Notes under the pieces: generated by a model
The model's input: the letters and a program-made list of their open reading frames with translations, nothing else
Told to the model about the DNA's origin: nothing
Databases searched by the model: none
Origin: Erythroxylum novogranatense
Taxonomy: Eukaryota > Streptophyta > Magnoliopsida > Malpighiales > Erythroxylaceae
Assembly: GCA_029891385.1 (NCBI GenBank)
Contig: CM057225.1
Location: 13,367,060 to 13,431,059, forward strand
Direction of reading: 5' to 3'
DNA length: 64,000 nt
Position numbers and translations under genes: made by a program
In this document: positions 1 to 9,716 of the stretch, piece after piece
Position numbering within the stretch: position 1 is the first letter of the stretch
Layout: each line of letters starts with the position of its first letter

Positions 1-148
1 CTAACTTCTAACGAACAAAAATAACCCCTAATGGGATCGTGGCCCGCCAGCGACCGAATTCCATATGATGGAATTTTAGATTTTTAAGTTTCTCATCAAT
101 CGGTTTGATGCGACAGATCACCAACCGCTTTAACTGTTAACCGTAGAC
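1..148. other. window edge, no gene seen
   Basis: I see no open frame or repeat that can be supported here. It lies just beyond the poly(T) that marks the 3' end of the neighbouring minus-strand LINE. Confidence 0.5.
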
Positions 149-1115
149 TTCTTTTTTTTTTTTTTGGTAAGAAGGGAAAGGGCTAGGAAAACTAGGTCCA
201 CAAAAAGATAATAGAGTGACAGTCGCTTTCGAGGTGCAAACAAAGTCCAGGGAGCGGAGTCGACCAATAAGATCACATGGGCAGCTGTGTCGATCTAATC
301 TTCGCAAGGAAGTCCGCACACTGATTACCCTCGTGAAGAACATGGTGAAGGGAGCAGCGTCACTGTTTAGCGAACAGGTCCTGGATATCTCTAATAAGAA
401 CAAGGTGAGGATGATAGAGTTGTGGCGAGTCGGAAATAAGATTAACCACAGCTAAGTAATCGGTTTCCACAAGCACACTACAGTACCCCAAGTCCTACGT
501 GAGTTGTAGACCATATTTGAGCCTCTGTAATTCCGCGAGTATGTTTATCGCTATACCAACCGAGCCAGAGAATCCTGCAATTCAACGACCCTCCATGTCT
601 CTAATAAGGCCCTCATACTCAGCTCGACCGGGATTACTAACTGCACTCTCATCAGTATTTAGCTTCACAAAATCAGGGGGTGGCTTGGTCCAAGCGATTC
701 ACCTAGGGGACGGTGAGATGACAAGTGCGCTCCCGAGTTGAACACGCTAAGAGAATCCTGCATAAGTGAACGATGCCAAAACATTTAGGTCCTAGTAGAC
801 AAAGACTCACCATTGATGACCGCTTTATTACGGGCATACCAAATGACCCAACATTCAGTTAAAAACTGAAGCATGGAGGTTGTGGCGGCATGTGGGGCAA
901 ACACATTTGCCGCCATCCAGTTGTCTAATGACGTTGCAAAAAAAGAAAGATCGACATTTGGAGCATGCAAGCGGGTCCAAACGGCCCGAGACCACATGCA
1001 ATCACGCAACAAATGAAGAGTAGTCTCAGGGAATAATGTACATCTAACACACATCGCAGATGTTCCTATACCCCAATAAAAGCAAAGAACGTTGGTCAGG
1101 AGGCAGTCCCTATAA
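149..1115 (-). mobile_element. LINE (L1-type) 3' remnant: zf-RVT plus RNase H, decayed
   Basis: On the minus strand the segment near 785-1110 reads as the zinc-binding domain that follows plant LINE reverse transcriptases: a C-x-x-C pair (CVRC), then HLLRDC, then an AVWTRL stretch and a WYARNK motif. Below it, about 170-760, an RNase H-like reading is visible (KLNTDESAV, ILAELQRLKYGL, EGNQCADF) but it needs several frame changes and holds in-frame stops; the usual DGS has become DES. The T-run at 152-165 is the poly(A) tail seen from the other strand, so the true 3' end is kept while the 5' part is missing, as expected of truncated LINE insertions. Family identity is clear; activity is ruled out by the breaks. 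Confidence 0.75.
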
Positions 1116-1990
1116 ACTTGCGACTCTTACCGGTCCTCCTTCCCACCATAAGAAAGCATTGCACAAATGTCTATAACTGAAAAGAAAAAGGGTATATATA
1201 GAAATATTGTTCTACTCTATTTCACTCCTTTCTTTGCTTGCACATGAAGCTCAATTGTCAACTCAAGAAAGGAAAAGCTCGGTTCTAGTCATGTTAAATT
1301 AAGGGCGCGTAACATACAAGTTTCTTAATTAGGGCGCTTTGTTTTGTGACGGCGAATTGGGTTCTTATTTATTTTCATTCCGACAAAGACGGAATTAAGT
1401 GGAGACCCTAGAGCCAAAAAGCTAAAGTAAAGGTGGTGTTTCTGAATTCTGATAAAGAGGGGCACTAAGTTAGAGTGGGATTAGTCTAAGAGAAACAACA
1501 GAACAGAGCTTCCGACATCGACCAGTGAGCCGTCAAAGATGGGACCCAGATTGAGACGTTTGGACTAACGACGACGTGGCCGGCAATGATGGCGGATAAG
1601 TATTTGAATTTCATATCATATGAATTCTATTTGTCAAATTAATAATATGCACGAGTTGCTCGTGGAAATGGAATCATCAAAGCCATAATTCCATCGCACC
1701 ATCAACCCAGACTTGTAAAGCTCTTTCTTTCGAGACAAAAGTAGTAGAGATCTGATCTCTTTTGTTAAAAAAAAAATCCACAATACTGTTGTTGAGCCAA
1801 CATAAATATTCCATTGTGATACGTTTAGAGGAAAGGAAAACCATAAAGCATCCCACAAAAGTTTCGTACCGAACTCAACCACTTATCGCAGATATTACAA
1901 AACTATATACAGCTTGATTTCTGTTTCTTTGTTGAGTATTTCGCTATCTCGTTTTACGATTACACATGGGTAAGTGGTAGAGTTAGTAGC
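1116..1990. other. intergenic, 3' side of the ARM gene
   Basis: No gene or repeat can be supported. The part next to 1990 should hold the 3' UTR of the minus-strand ARM gene; no clear poly(A) signal was assigned. Confidence 0.4.
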
Positions 1991-3348
1991 TCATACTGAC
2001 ACATCGGATGCTCTGCCAGAAGCGGGGTTGACGCCTCTTGGTTGCCGTAGGAGTTCTGTGAGTGCCTGCGCCTGTCCACCCAAACCATAACTATAATTTT
2101 AGTTACACAAACTCACATATTCTTACCAAAAATAAAACCAAACACGCCTTACGCTTTGGCTACTTTACATTGTCAAACAATAAATTAAAATCCCACGTCC
2201 AAAAATTCCGGACATTTCCATTGGCAAATTGTATTGAAAAGAGGTGACTGACGTGGCCAATCATTTGAAAATTTGAACATTAGTTTTATTTAAAAAAAAC
2301 ACATTCTGTCCCTTGCCACGTCAGCAGCCACCGAGGGAACTACCGAAGAAAACAGAACATGGCTCACCTTTTGCTTTGCTCGACTTGTGCCCGACTCCGA
2401 CAACGAGACAAGCGGGGGTATCGCTCCCTCACGCGCCACCATCGCACGGTATACTAAATTGTCCTCGCATAACGCCAACAGTATTCCCACCGCAATCTCC
2501 TTCTGTTTTCTGGTACCGTCCTCGATTATCTCCACGAGAACAGGAATTCCCGTTTCCTCCACCAGAGCCTTTCTCGCCTCCGGCAATGAAACCAAAAGAC
2601 TCAATATAAAAGCTGCCTTGTCCACCATGTTTGACCCTAAGTCAACCATCAATTCCACCAGCGGTTTCATGATTCCCGATTCCACGGCCTTAATCTTGTT
2701 CTCCTTCACCGAACATAGACTGTACAAAGCAGTTGATGCGTCCTTTTTTGCGCGAAATCCTCCAGTTTCTAGAAGACCCACGAGGGGGGGTATCGCCCCT
2801 GAACGTCCGATTACAGTCTTGTTCTCTTCTACTTGTGAGAGCCGAAAAATCGCGCACGCGGCGTTCTCTTTCGTTGTTAATGTCCCTGTCTTCAGAGCCC
2901 AAACCAACGGCTTGATCGCTCCCGATGAAGTTATCAGTTCTTTGTTCTCGTCGCAGAGCGACAGGTTCAGAATGGCGGTAACGCCGTTCTCCTGAAGCTG
3001 TGGGTCCGGCGACGAGATTAGCGAAATCAAAGGCTTAACTGCTCCAGCTTTTGCGATTTTGAGGCGGTTCTCTGGTTTGTTCTTGGCGAGGAGACGAATT
3101 TCCATTGCGGCTTGCTTTCGATCGTCAATCGAGCAGGATCCGAGATCCGATATGAGCTGTCGGATCACGTCTTCGGAATCCTCCGTCGCGCAGGCAATCA
3201 ACAGACGCCGTCTCTCAGACGACGTCGACGTGAACTCGCCGGATCTGTCGCTGTTACAGTCGCTAAAAGCAGAGGAGTCGTCATTGACGCTCATGTCGTC
3301 AAAGGCCCGTCCCATGTACTTACAATTCTCTTGATTATCATTCTCCAT
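1991..3348 (-). CDS. armadillo-repeat protein, U-box protein 4-like without a U-box
   Basis: Two exons join in phase: 3348-2368 (327 codons) and 2071-1991 (26 codons plus TGA), giving 353 residues. Donor AAAG|GTGAGC and acceptor GGACAG|GCG bound a 296-bp intron at 2072-2367. The open frame runs on into the intron, which would give a false C-terminus; the second exon instead supplies the usual family ending, with TELLRQPRG following AKQK. The start is the first in-frame ATG (3348); the open frame begins upstream at a GTG and an in-frame stop lies further up. After an acidic, Ser-rich N-terminus of about 45 residues come six to seven ARM repeats (ENRLKIAKAGAVKPL, ENKELITSSGAIKPL, ENKTVIGRSGAIPPL and so on). 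ARM-only relatives of plant U-box proteins bind partner proteins and carry no catalytic domain; the partner here is unknown. No U-box or signal peptide is seen. The two-exon structure is read from sequence; the role is inferred from family. Confidence 0.93.
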
Positions 3349-4221
3349 GTCTATGAATTCTTTCACAGCATCAATGGCTTTGAAGGGGGGGTGTGGAGAA
3401 GATTAGGTTTGAAGGTCAAAGTGAGAGAGAGTAGACTGAGTGAGGAGATAAGGGCATAAGAAGGACGGGGAAAAGGTTACCTAAGATGAGAGGCCGTAGA
3501 CAAAGAAGAGTGTGTGGGTCATACGAGGGTGGGCCGACACGTTTACTCTGTGTCTGAACGAAATCCTAATTCCGAGTCTGGTGTAAGCACGTGCGAATGG
3601 TCTCTTTAAAGTTTACGCGTGCATGGAAAGTTGAGTATTCGATAAATGGGCTTTCAATTCAAAGCTATGTCCTCCCTTCAAACTAAAATTAATTTCCTTT
3701 TGTTTTTACGTTAGTCGCTGCAACTCAGCCATGTCCCATAGTACTGTACATTTCGGTACGCCTACGTTGTCAGATCTTGTGCCAGGTTCGTGCTCCTTTT
3801 TTTGTCGTGTTCTTTCGTACCATTGTTATGGAGTGTTTAGTTTCTTTCTGATTACTACACATGGCCGGATCAATTATAAGGGGACATGCATTACAGGTAA
3901 GGGTAAGATCAGTTCAGGCTTGGGCTTGGAATTGAGGTTGGGCCTGGAGTTGAACTTTCGACTCAGGTATTTGGGTAATATAACATCATAACATCTTAAT
4001 ATGTCCGTATAAAGTAACTAGTAGGTTAACTCTGCGCAAATGCGCTGTGAAAGTGCCCATTGAATTTATACGTAGGAAAAATTTTAACGTCATAGTTAAA
4101 TAAAAAATAATATGAAAATGTAATGAAATAATCATCGGTTGGAAGAAGAAATAAGATGAAATGACTTTCTTTGAGATATGATTAAAATAGCAGTATAAAG
4201 ATACCTTAATCTATAAGTTTT
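3349..4221. other. 5' flank of the ARM gene, then AT-rich spacer
   Basis: The first few hundred bases should hold the 5' UTR and promoter of the minus-strand ARM gene. Open frames here on the plus strand are antisense or chance frames without a recognisable domain. No TATA box could be chosen with confidence. Confidence 0.4.
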
Positions 4222-4449
4222 TTAATTCTCGAAGTTTACTTCTTTGAGATCGTTGGCCATCTCTATCATTCTACTAGTTTGATACATCTCGACATAGTGA
4301 AGTTCATGTGAACTACTATGTGCCTTTTTATTTCGTGCATGTTATTGGATAAGTAAGTCATGTAGCTGATTTTGACGATCATATGTCTCCTTTATGGCAT
4401 TTTTCAAATATCTTTTGCGCTCGAAATAGGTGGAATTCATATCTGCCAT
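4222..4449 (-). pseudogene. broken copy of the small MADMNS-type ORF
   Basis: From ATG at 4449 the minus strand reads MADMNSTYFERKRYLK, then TYDRQN, an in-frame TAA, HARNKKAHSSSHEL and TSRMIEMANDLKEVNF. It aligns end to end with the open ORF at 8599-8865 except for the stop and an earlier ending. The shared reading frame across many substitutions suggests both descend from one coding sequence. Function is unknown. Confidence 0.6.
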
Positions 4450-5358
4450 TAAAATAATGAAATTAGTCTATAATGTGATGTATTTAGGTTAAAGAAGAAG
4501 AAGGCAAAAGAAGAGGGTAGGAATTGTTTGATTGAAGTTAAAAGGAGAAAGGTTTCAAAGTTTACATATAGAGGTATCACCGGGCTGTCTGTCAAGGAAG
4601 ATATATAGTCGCGTAATAAAAAATTAAAGTTGAAGAGTTCTACTGTATTAAATAAGGGGCAGTACTGGAAGATGTTAAAGTGAAACAGAAACAATTTGCC
4701 TTGAGATACGTTAAAAATAGTTTACATGTGTAGAGAAAAAGAGGAAGCAGAAGTCGAACTAAGAGTGATTGCAAATCGCATGTTTTTCAAGAAGGATGAG
4801 TCAATTCGTATATTTCAAGAAGGATTATAGAATTGGCAAGTGAAATTTAATGTGAGTTGGAAATGACATAAACTCAACTGCTTTAAATAAAGAAGAACAA
4901 GACGAAGCTCAAAGAAGCAAAAATAAGTTGAAGTGGAAAGATAGAAGTAAGATGAAGTGCGAAGAGAAAAGTAAGAGGAAGCGGAGAAAATTTGACGAAG
5001 TGCGGAGACAAAAGTAAGAGGAAGCGGCGGTAACATGAAGGGGAAATTAAGGAGAAGTTCCACTGGCAAAGGTTAGGCAATTCGACTTCGATTTTTTTTC
5101 AGGGAAAGGACCGACCCCGACGAATTATCCTTAGTCCATATTAGAATGAAGAATGTTGTTATAGTGGATAGATAATGTAGGACGATTAAAGTTAGAGGAA
5201 GCGAAGGTAAGACGATGTCGAAGTAAGACGATAGAAGTGAGACGATAAAAGTAAGACGTTGAAAAGCATACGAAAGAAGAAAAAGAGACGAGAGTTGAAA
5301 AGCAGACGGAAGCAAAAACAGACGGAAGCTGAATACTTAGTTCGTATTAGAATAAAGA
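4450..5358. repeat. purine-rich degenerate repeat tract with a leader-module copy
   Basis: The stretch at about 4520-4580 is a copy of the leader module found also near 5886, 9206, 23662 and 24211 (GAATTGTTTGATTGAAGTTA, then GGTTTCAAAGTTTA). From about 4890 the plus strand becomes strongly purine-rich, built from diverged AAGACGAAG and AAGTAAGACGATA units. Open frames on the minus strand here are low-complexity by-products of this bias. Confidence 0.6.
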
Positions 5359-5505
5359 ATGTTGTTATACTGGACAGATAATCTAATGGAAAATCTTCAA
5401 CACCTTGGAGAAAAAATGACAAACAAGGCTCATCTGTTGACTGATCTGTGCAAAATTATGGGAAAGAATAAGACGAAGCAGAGAAGCAAAAATAAGACGA
5501 AGTGA
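5359..5505 (+). CDS. small ORF, MLLYWTDN family, copy 1 (48 aa)
   Basis: ATG at 5359 opens a 48-codon frame reading MLLYWTDNLMENLQHLGEK, then TNKAHLLTDLCK, with a basic tail made of the local AAGACGAAG repeat. A diverged second copy lies at 13673-13852 and keeps the frame with mostly conservative replacements (M/I, L/I, L/V, H/Y). A third start near 5146 is stopped after three codons. Whether it is expressed, or is an exon of a larger transposon gene, cannot be told from sequence. No known domain recognised. Confidence 0.35.
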   Translation: MLLYWTDNLMENLQHLGEKMTNKAHLLTDLCKIMGKNKTKQRSKNKTK

Positions 5506-5512
5506 AGAAAGC

Positions 5513-5694
5513 AGAGGGAAGCTGAAAAGCAGACGCAAGAAGAAAAACAGATGGAAGTTGAAAAGCAGGTGGAAGCAAAAGCAGACGGAAGCAAAAGGAG
5601 ACGCAAGCAAAAGGAGACGAAAGTAAAAACAGACGGAAACAAAAACTGATGCAAGTAAAAGTAGACGCAAGCAAAAGCAGACGATGAGCCATAC
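5513..5694. repeat. 18-bp then 16-bp minisatellite (AGACG-AAGCAAAAGC type)
   Basis: Unit starts fall at 5513, 5531 and 5549 (18 bp) and then at 5567, 5583, 5599, 5615, 5631, 5647, 5663 and 5679 (exactly 16 bp). The consensus is close to AGACGGAAGCAAAAGC. Since 16 is not a multiple of three, the same array gives leucine/serine/phenylalanine-rich readings in all minus frames; these are not genes. Confidence 0.9.
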
Positions 5695-6537
5695 TTGAGA
5701 GAAGATTATTTTGCGAATTATGTAGAGCTATCTTACTGTAACAAAGCTTAAAAAACGACCGTGTCAACTTCTCTGAACCTTTATCTCTGTTATATTTCAA
5801 AGTTTCGATCTTACTAGTTTTTTAAAAAGTTTTTGAAAAAATACATCCTATAATAAGTCTTGTATTAACGTGTGATTGACTTCAGGTACGAATTGTTTGA
5901 TTGAAGTTAAGAGGAGAAAGGTTTCAAAGTTTAAATATAGACGTATCAGTGGATCGTCTGGCATCTGAAAGAAAGACAGAGTTACAAATATGCGATGAAA
6001 TGTTATTATGATTATATATCTAAATATCATAACAAATATATATATTAGTCATTCGTATTATTTAATATATTTATGTAAATAGTATGATTCCTATTAGGTA
6101 TAAGAAATTTTTGGCTTATATTAATAAAACAAATATCGATGAACCGTTATTATCGGTATATAAAAAACACGAATATATGAATGAAGTTGAATAATAATAA
6201 TGAATTTAATAATCATGAAAAAATAATTAGAAGCGATATTGCAAATAACAATAACATGAGAAAGTGATGAACCATATTGGAGATATTCTTCTTTTATTAT
6301 TGATGTATTGTGGACTTGGTTAAGTGTATGACGAGGAGAAATTGGAACTGTTTCGTGATACGACGGAAAATCAATAACATTAAAAAGTAAAACGACCAAT
6401 TGAAAACGAAACCTTAAACCAGAGTAGGAGAAGAATATTTTTGAAGAAGAAAGAAACAGATAGGGGGAAGAAGAGTAAACAGAATATGAAGACGGAGTGG
6501 AGATATTTTCATCTTACTTATGATTATTTGTTATTAT
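5695..6537. repeat. TE-derived spacer with leader-module copy and AT-rich segment
   Basis: It opens with a block (GAGCCATACTTGAGAGA, then AATTATGTAGAGCTATCTT) that recurs three times at 23.5-24.7 kb, followed at 5886 by another leader-module copy. The 6285-6537 part is nearly repeated at 13970-14230, with the same run into a polypurine tract. No gene is supported. Confidence 0.6.
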
Positions 6538-6552
6538 CAAAAAGGGGGAGAT
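6538..6552 (+). promoter_or_regulatory. polypurine tract ahead of an LTR
   Basis: AAAAAGGGGGAGAT directly precedes the TG of the LTR-like sequence at 6553. Purine tracts of this kind prime plus-strand synthesis in LTR retrotransposons; the same tract precedes the copies at 14245 and 23172 and, inverted, at 10335. Confidence 0.7.
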
Positions 6553-7000
6553 TGTTAAGTCAAAATGACTTAACATAAATTTATTTGATGAAGTACAAAT
6601 AATGATGAAAAACGAAGACGATGAAAAACAGACGAAGAAAAGCATATGGAAGTTGAAAAGCAAACAAAACTTGAAAAGCAGACGGAAGCAAAAGCAGACG
6701 ATAGTTATCCAAAAGTAGACGGAAGCAAAAACAAACGATGGAAAGCAGACGAAAGCAAACCACCTCCGAATTAAAAATCAGTTTGAGTTAGTTACAGAAC
6801 TTAACTGAATAACTGCTTCTTTCAAGATTGAAGAAGCAAGATTGAAGAAGCAGTTGAACACGAAGGTTATAAATAAGAGTCGGAGTCGACGTATTATTTA
6901 ATATAAAGCAGAGGAAGGCAAGGGCGGAGAGGAAAAACAAAGAGAGAGAAAGGATAGATCATATTTCATAAATTTTCTTAGTTTGCTAATTACTACTGTT
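6553..7000 (+). repeat. LTR-like sequence, copy A
   Basis: It begins TGTTAAGTCA, followed after three A residues by the inverted complement TGACTTAACA. It continues through minisatellite units (6620-6760), a hairpin at 6814-6838, a TATAAATA box at 6868-6875 and a purine-rich stretch. The right boundary is uncertain; 7000 is a working limit. Copy B (14245) matches until about 14608. Confidence 0.6.
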
Positions 7001-7360
7001 GAACTTCTTAGTTTTCTTAATGCATTAGTGTTTGAAGGAGGTTAATGCTAAACGACGTTTATGTTGAAGTGACAGTAGAATTGCAATAGGTTAAGTATCA
7101 CAAAATATCTGAATAGCAGACACTTAAAAAAAAGCATTTCAGACCTCGGGTCAAAAAAAATCATTACCAACAATGCTTTTCCTATGAGACGAAGTCAAGT
7201 TTTGTCGAGGGTAAACACATATATTAAAATCCCAGAAATACATAGTTCACCAGACACTATAAAAACTTCAACTACGAAAAATAAAACATCAAACGATAGA
7301 AACTAAGACGAACCAGAGTCAAAATAAGATGACAGTAAAGTCAAACTAGTTATCAAAGCT
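7001..7360. other. spacer, nothing supported
   Basis: No open frame with recognisable content. It lies downstream of the minus-strand small ORF at 7361-7615 and may hold its 3' UTR. Confidence 0.4.
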
Positions 7361-7615
7361 TTAGCCTCCCATTGGAACGTCTTTATTTGTTCCAGAGCTT
7401 GAGAAAGATTTCTGATTATCTCTTCTCTGTTTGGGTGCCTCTGCCATGGGAATGTCTTTATTTGTTCCAAAGGTTGAGGAAGATTTCTGCTTATCTCCTC
7501 TCTGTTTGGGTGCCATGATTTTTTCGTATAGCTTGTCAAGTTTCTCGTAACACTCTTCAATCTGTTTTGTCGTTTCTCTGGGATCTGCGTAACTTCGCTG
7601 TTCTCGGGAATTCAT
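7361..7615 (-). CDS. small acidic/basic ORF, MNSREQ type (84 aa)
   Basis: ATG at 7615 opens MNSREQRSYADPRETTKQ, followed by a helix-prone stretch (EECYEKLDKLYEKI) and two imperfect copies of a 25-residue unit (APKQRGDKQKSSSTFGTNKD, APKQRRDNQKSFSSSGTNKD). An upstream exon is plausible. Donor CA|GTAAGG at 7907 and acceptor TTACAG at 7648 would join an open stretch (SYVSYFNKHRATFQF) ending at 7908 to codons leading into this ORF, in frame. That upstream stretch has no ATG before a stop, so it may be 5' UTR. The paralogous unit at 8599-9250 has the same order. No known domain; function unknown. Confidence 0.4.
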   Translation of the reverse strand: MNSREQRSYADPRETTKQIEECYEKLDKLYEKIMAPKQRGDKQKSSSTFGTNKDIPMAEAPKQRRDNQKSFSSSGTNKDVPMGG

Positions 7616-7647
7616 ATTTTTGTCAAAGATAATTTTGACACCAGTAC

Positions 7648-8035
7648 CTGTAATAAAATCAGTGAAATTAATCTAACGAACTCTAGAAGGTTTATTCTGT
7701 GATTGCTTATTATAAAAAGTAACGATAGCTTAGCAATGTGAGGTTGGAGACAAAAGTAAGGCGAATGGTGGTTTATGTTAGCAGTGGGAGAATGCAGAAA
7801 AAAATGAGGACGGAACGTATTAAAACATGGAACGTAAAGATAAAGAAACGATTTTGTTGAAATTATAAATATAAATATAAAAAGTAACGAAACAAAGAAT
7901 TCCTTACTGAACTGAAAGGTTGCTCTGTGCTTGTTGAAATAGGAGACGTAACTTTGAGAGTTGTTATCTTCTTGGAATGGAAGATGTGATGAATATTGGT
8001 TAAACAAGAATAAGGCAAAAAAAGTTTAAATATAG
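7648..8035 (-). promoter_or_regulatory. putative leader, 5' intron and TATA region of the 7361-7615 ORF
   Basis: Reading on the minus strand, a TATA-like CTATATTTAAAC lies at about 8023-8035. It is followed by a leader, a GT-AG bounded interval (7648-7907) and the ORF. The same layout, with alignable sequence, is seen for the unit ending at 8599. Promoter activity is inferred. Confidence 0.35.
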
Positions 8036-8598
8036 ACATATTAGTGGACCGTGTGGCAGGGAAGAAATATAGCTGTGTAGTAAATAATTGAAGTTGAAGA
8101 GTTCCGGTGTATTAAATGAGGGGCAGTACTGTATTAAATGATGACTAATAAATACTTGGAGTTGAAGAGTTGGACTGTATTAAATGAGGGGCAGTACTGT
8201 ATTAAATGATGACTGCTACATTAAAAAGGTTAAAGAGAAGCAGATGTACAAGGCATTTAATATGTAAGGTTTCCTTATATTTCATTATATATATTTATAT
8301 TGGGCATTGATAGATGATCATTTTGGTAAAAGCAAGCGAAGTGAGCCAGAAGCAGAAGTCGAACTAAGAGGTGGGTTGCTTTCATATCCTAGTAGAGGAT
8401 ATAGCTGGGGTTGAAGAGGCGAAAGTAAGACGAGAGTAGGCAGGAAAAATTTTAACGTCATAGTTAAATAAAAAATAATATCAAAATGTAATGAAATAAG
8501 CATTGGTTGGGAGAAGAAATAAGATGAAATAACTTTCCTTGAGATACGTTTAAAATAGTTTACATGTCTACTATTTACATTTGCAGTATAAAGAAACC

Positions 8599-8865
8599 TT
8601 AATCTATAAGTTTATGAATTTGTCTTTCATAAAATTTCCTTGTCTCGAAGTTAACTTTTTTGAGATCGTTGGCCATCTCTATCATTCGACTAGTTTCATA
8701 TATCTCGATGTAGCGAAGTTCATGTGAACTATTATGTGCCTTTTTATTCCGTGCATGGTATCCGATAAGTAATTCATCTAGCTCATTTTGAAGATCATAT
8801 GTCTGCTTTATCGCACTTTTCAAATATCTTTTGCGCTTGAAATAACTGGAATTCATATCTGCCAT
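8599..8865 (-). CDS. small ORF, MADMNS type, intact copy (88 aa)
   Basis: ATG at 8865 gives MADMNSSYFKRKRYLKSAIK, then a charged, helix-prone middle (TYDLQNELDELLIGY, HARNKKAHNSSHEL), SRMIEMANDLKKV and a basic end. The frame also opens upstream of 8865 at a TTG, so 8865 is the first ATG. The motif ends of this ORF and the 7361-7615 ORF resemble each other (MNS start, K/E-rich helix), and a broken copy lies at 4222-4449. The acceptor-like TTTTAATGGCAG directly precedes the reading, matching the intron position of its paralogue. No database family was recognised; it could be a small accessory protein of a non-autonomous retroelement. Confidence 0.4.
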   Translation of the reverse strand: MADMNSSYFKRKRYLKSAIKQTYDLQNELDELLIGYHARNKKAHNSSHELRYIEIYETSRMIEMANDLKKVNFETRKFYERQIHKLID

Positions 8866-9081
8866 TAAAATAATCAAATTAGCCCACAAATGTCATAATT
8901 ATTTCACAATTTTATTGAGAAGCAAGAATAAGACGAAGGTTGGAGTAGAAGAACGCAGCAGAGAATAAGGAGAGAACCTATAAGAAATGGCGTGTATAGA
9001 TAAAGAAAGGGTTTTGTTGACATTATAAATTGAAAAGATTGGGATAAAAAAAGTGATGGAAAAAAGAATCGGTTACTGACC

Positions 9082-9260
9082 TAAACGGTTGTTCTTTGTT
9101 TGTTGAAATAGAAGGGGTAACCTTGACCGTTCTTATCTTTCTGGGATCGAGAATGTGATGTATTTAAATTAAACCAGAATAAGGGAAAAGAAGACGGTAG
9201 GAATTGCTTGATTGAAGTTAAAGGAGAAAGGTTATAAAGTTTAAATATAGATGTGTTAGG
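9082..9260 (-). promoter_or_regulatory. leader and TATA region of the 8599-8865 ORF
   Basis: The minus strand shows CTATATTTAAAC at about 9240-9250, then a leader reading NTSHSRSQKDKNGQGYPF and YFNKQRTTV. This matches the leader exon of the neighbouring unit, but with a TAG where that copy has CAG. A GTAACC donor-like site follows. Similarity is visible; function is inferred. Confidence 0.35.
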
Positions 9261-9419
9261 GCACCGTCTGGCAGCTGAGATTTGAAGAGTTGCACAGTAT
9301 TAAATGAGGGTCGGCACTCGAAGACGATAAAGCGAAGTAGCAATGATTTTCCTAGAGATGCGTAAAAAATAGGTGACATGTGTAGAGAGGAGGAAGACAT
9401 CTGAAAAAAAAATTTTGGT

Positions 9420-9584
9420 AGTCATTGAAACGTCAATCTCCGTTCTGATCCTCTTCTTCTCTAATTCTCCTCATGTTTGGTTACTTCTGCAATACGTTAT
9501 TGGCAGTGTTTGACATGATTATAGCAGGTAGAAGATTACACCTATCAATTCAAACGTCAATCTACATTACAGGAGAAATCTGTG
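9420..9584 (+). repeat. single copy of the 230-bp-array sequence, leading into an ORF start
   Basis: It contains AAACGTCAATCTCCGTTCTG, CTCTAATTCTCCTCATGTTT and TACGTTATTGGCAG as in the tandem array of 22.1-23.15 kb. Here the sequence ends in GAAATCTGTG and runs straight into the ATG at 9585. Confidence 0.7.
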
Positions 9585-9716
9585 ATGGAATCAGCAATGA
9601 TTTACGGAAGACTTGTCGAATTTGAGTCGTTGAGGGAAGACAACATGGACATTGAACCAGAGATAGTTGCAGGTGAGTGGAGAAAGTTCTTTCAAGTTCG
9701 ATTGACATTATTATAG
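9585..9716 (+). pseudogene. inverted N-terminal fragment of the 647-aa retroelement ORF
   Basis: 43 codons from ATG at 9585 read MESAMIYGRLVEFESL, then NMDIEPEIV and WRKFFQV. This closely matches the first 40 residues of the minus-strand ORF at 10922-12865 (MDQAMIYGRHVDFESL, NMDIEPEIV, WRKFFQV), but on the opposite strand. After WRKFFQVR the sequence switches back to the 230-bp repeat and stops. It is a diverged, truncated relative and not a recent duplication, since the leaders differ. Confidence 0.8.

Noticed and set aside
2290..3366. ARM gene taken as a single 358-codon ORF
   Set aside because: The start is a GTG and the tail lies in an intron; the two-exon model from 3348 to 1991 fits better.
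2313..3459. Several plus-strand open frames across the ARM gene
   Set aside because: They are antisense shadows of the ARM coding sequence without domain content.
4815..5800. Leucine/serine/phenylalanine-rich open frames on the minus strand that look like membrane proteins
   Set aside because: They are translations of the 14/16/18-bp minisatellite and purine-biased tract; overlapping frames give similar readings.
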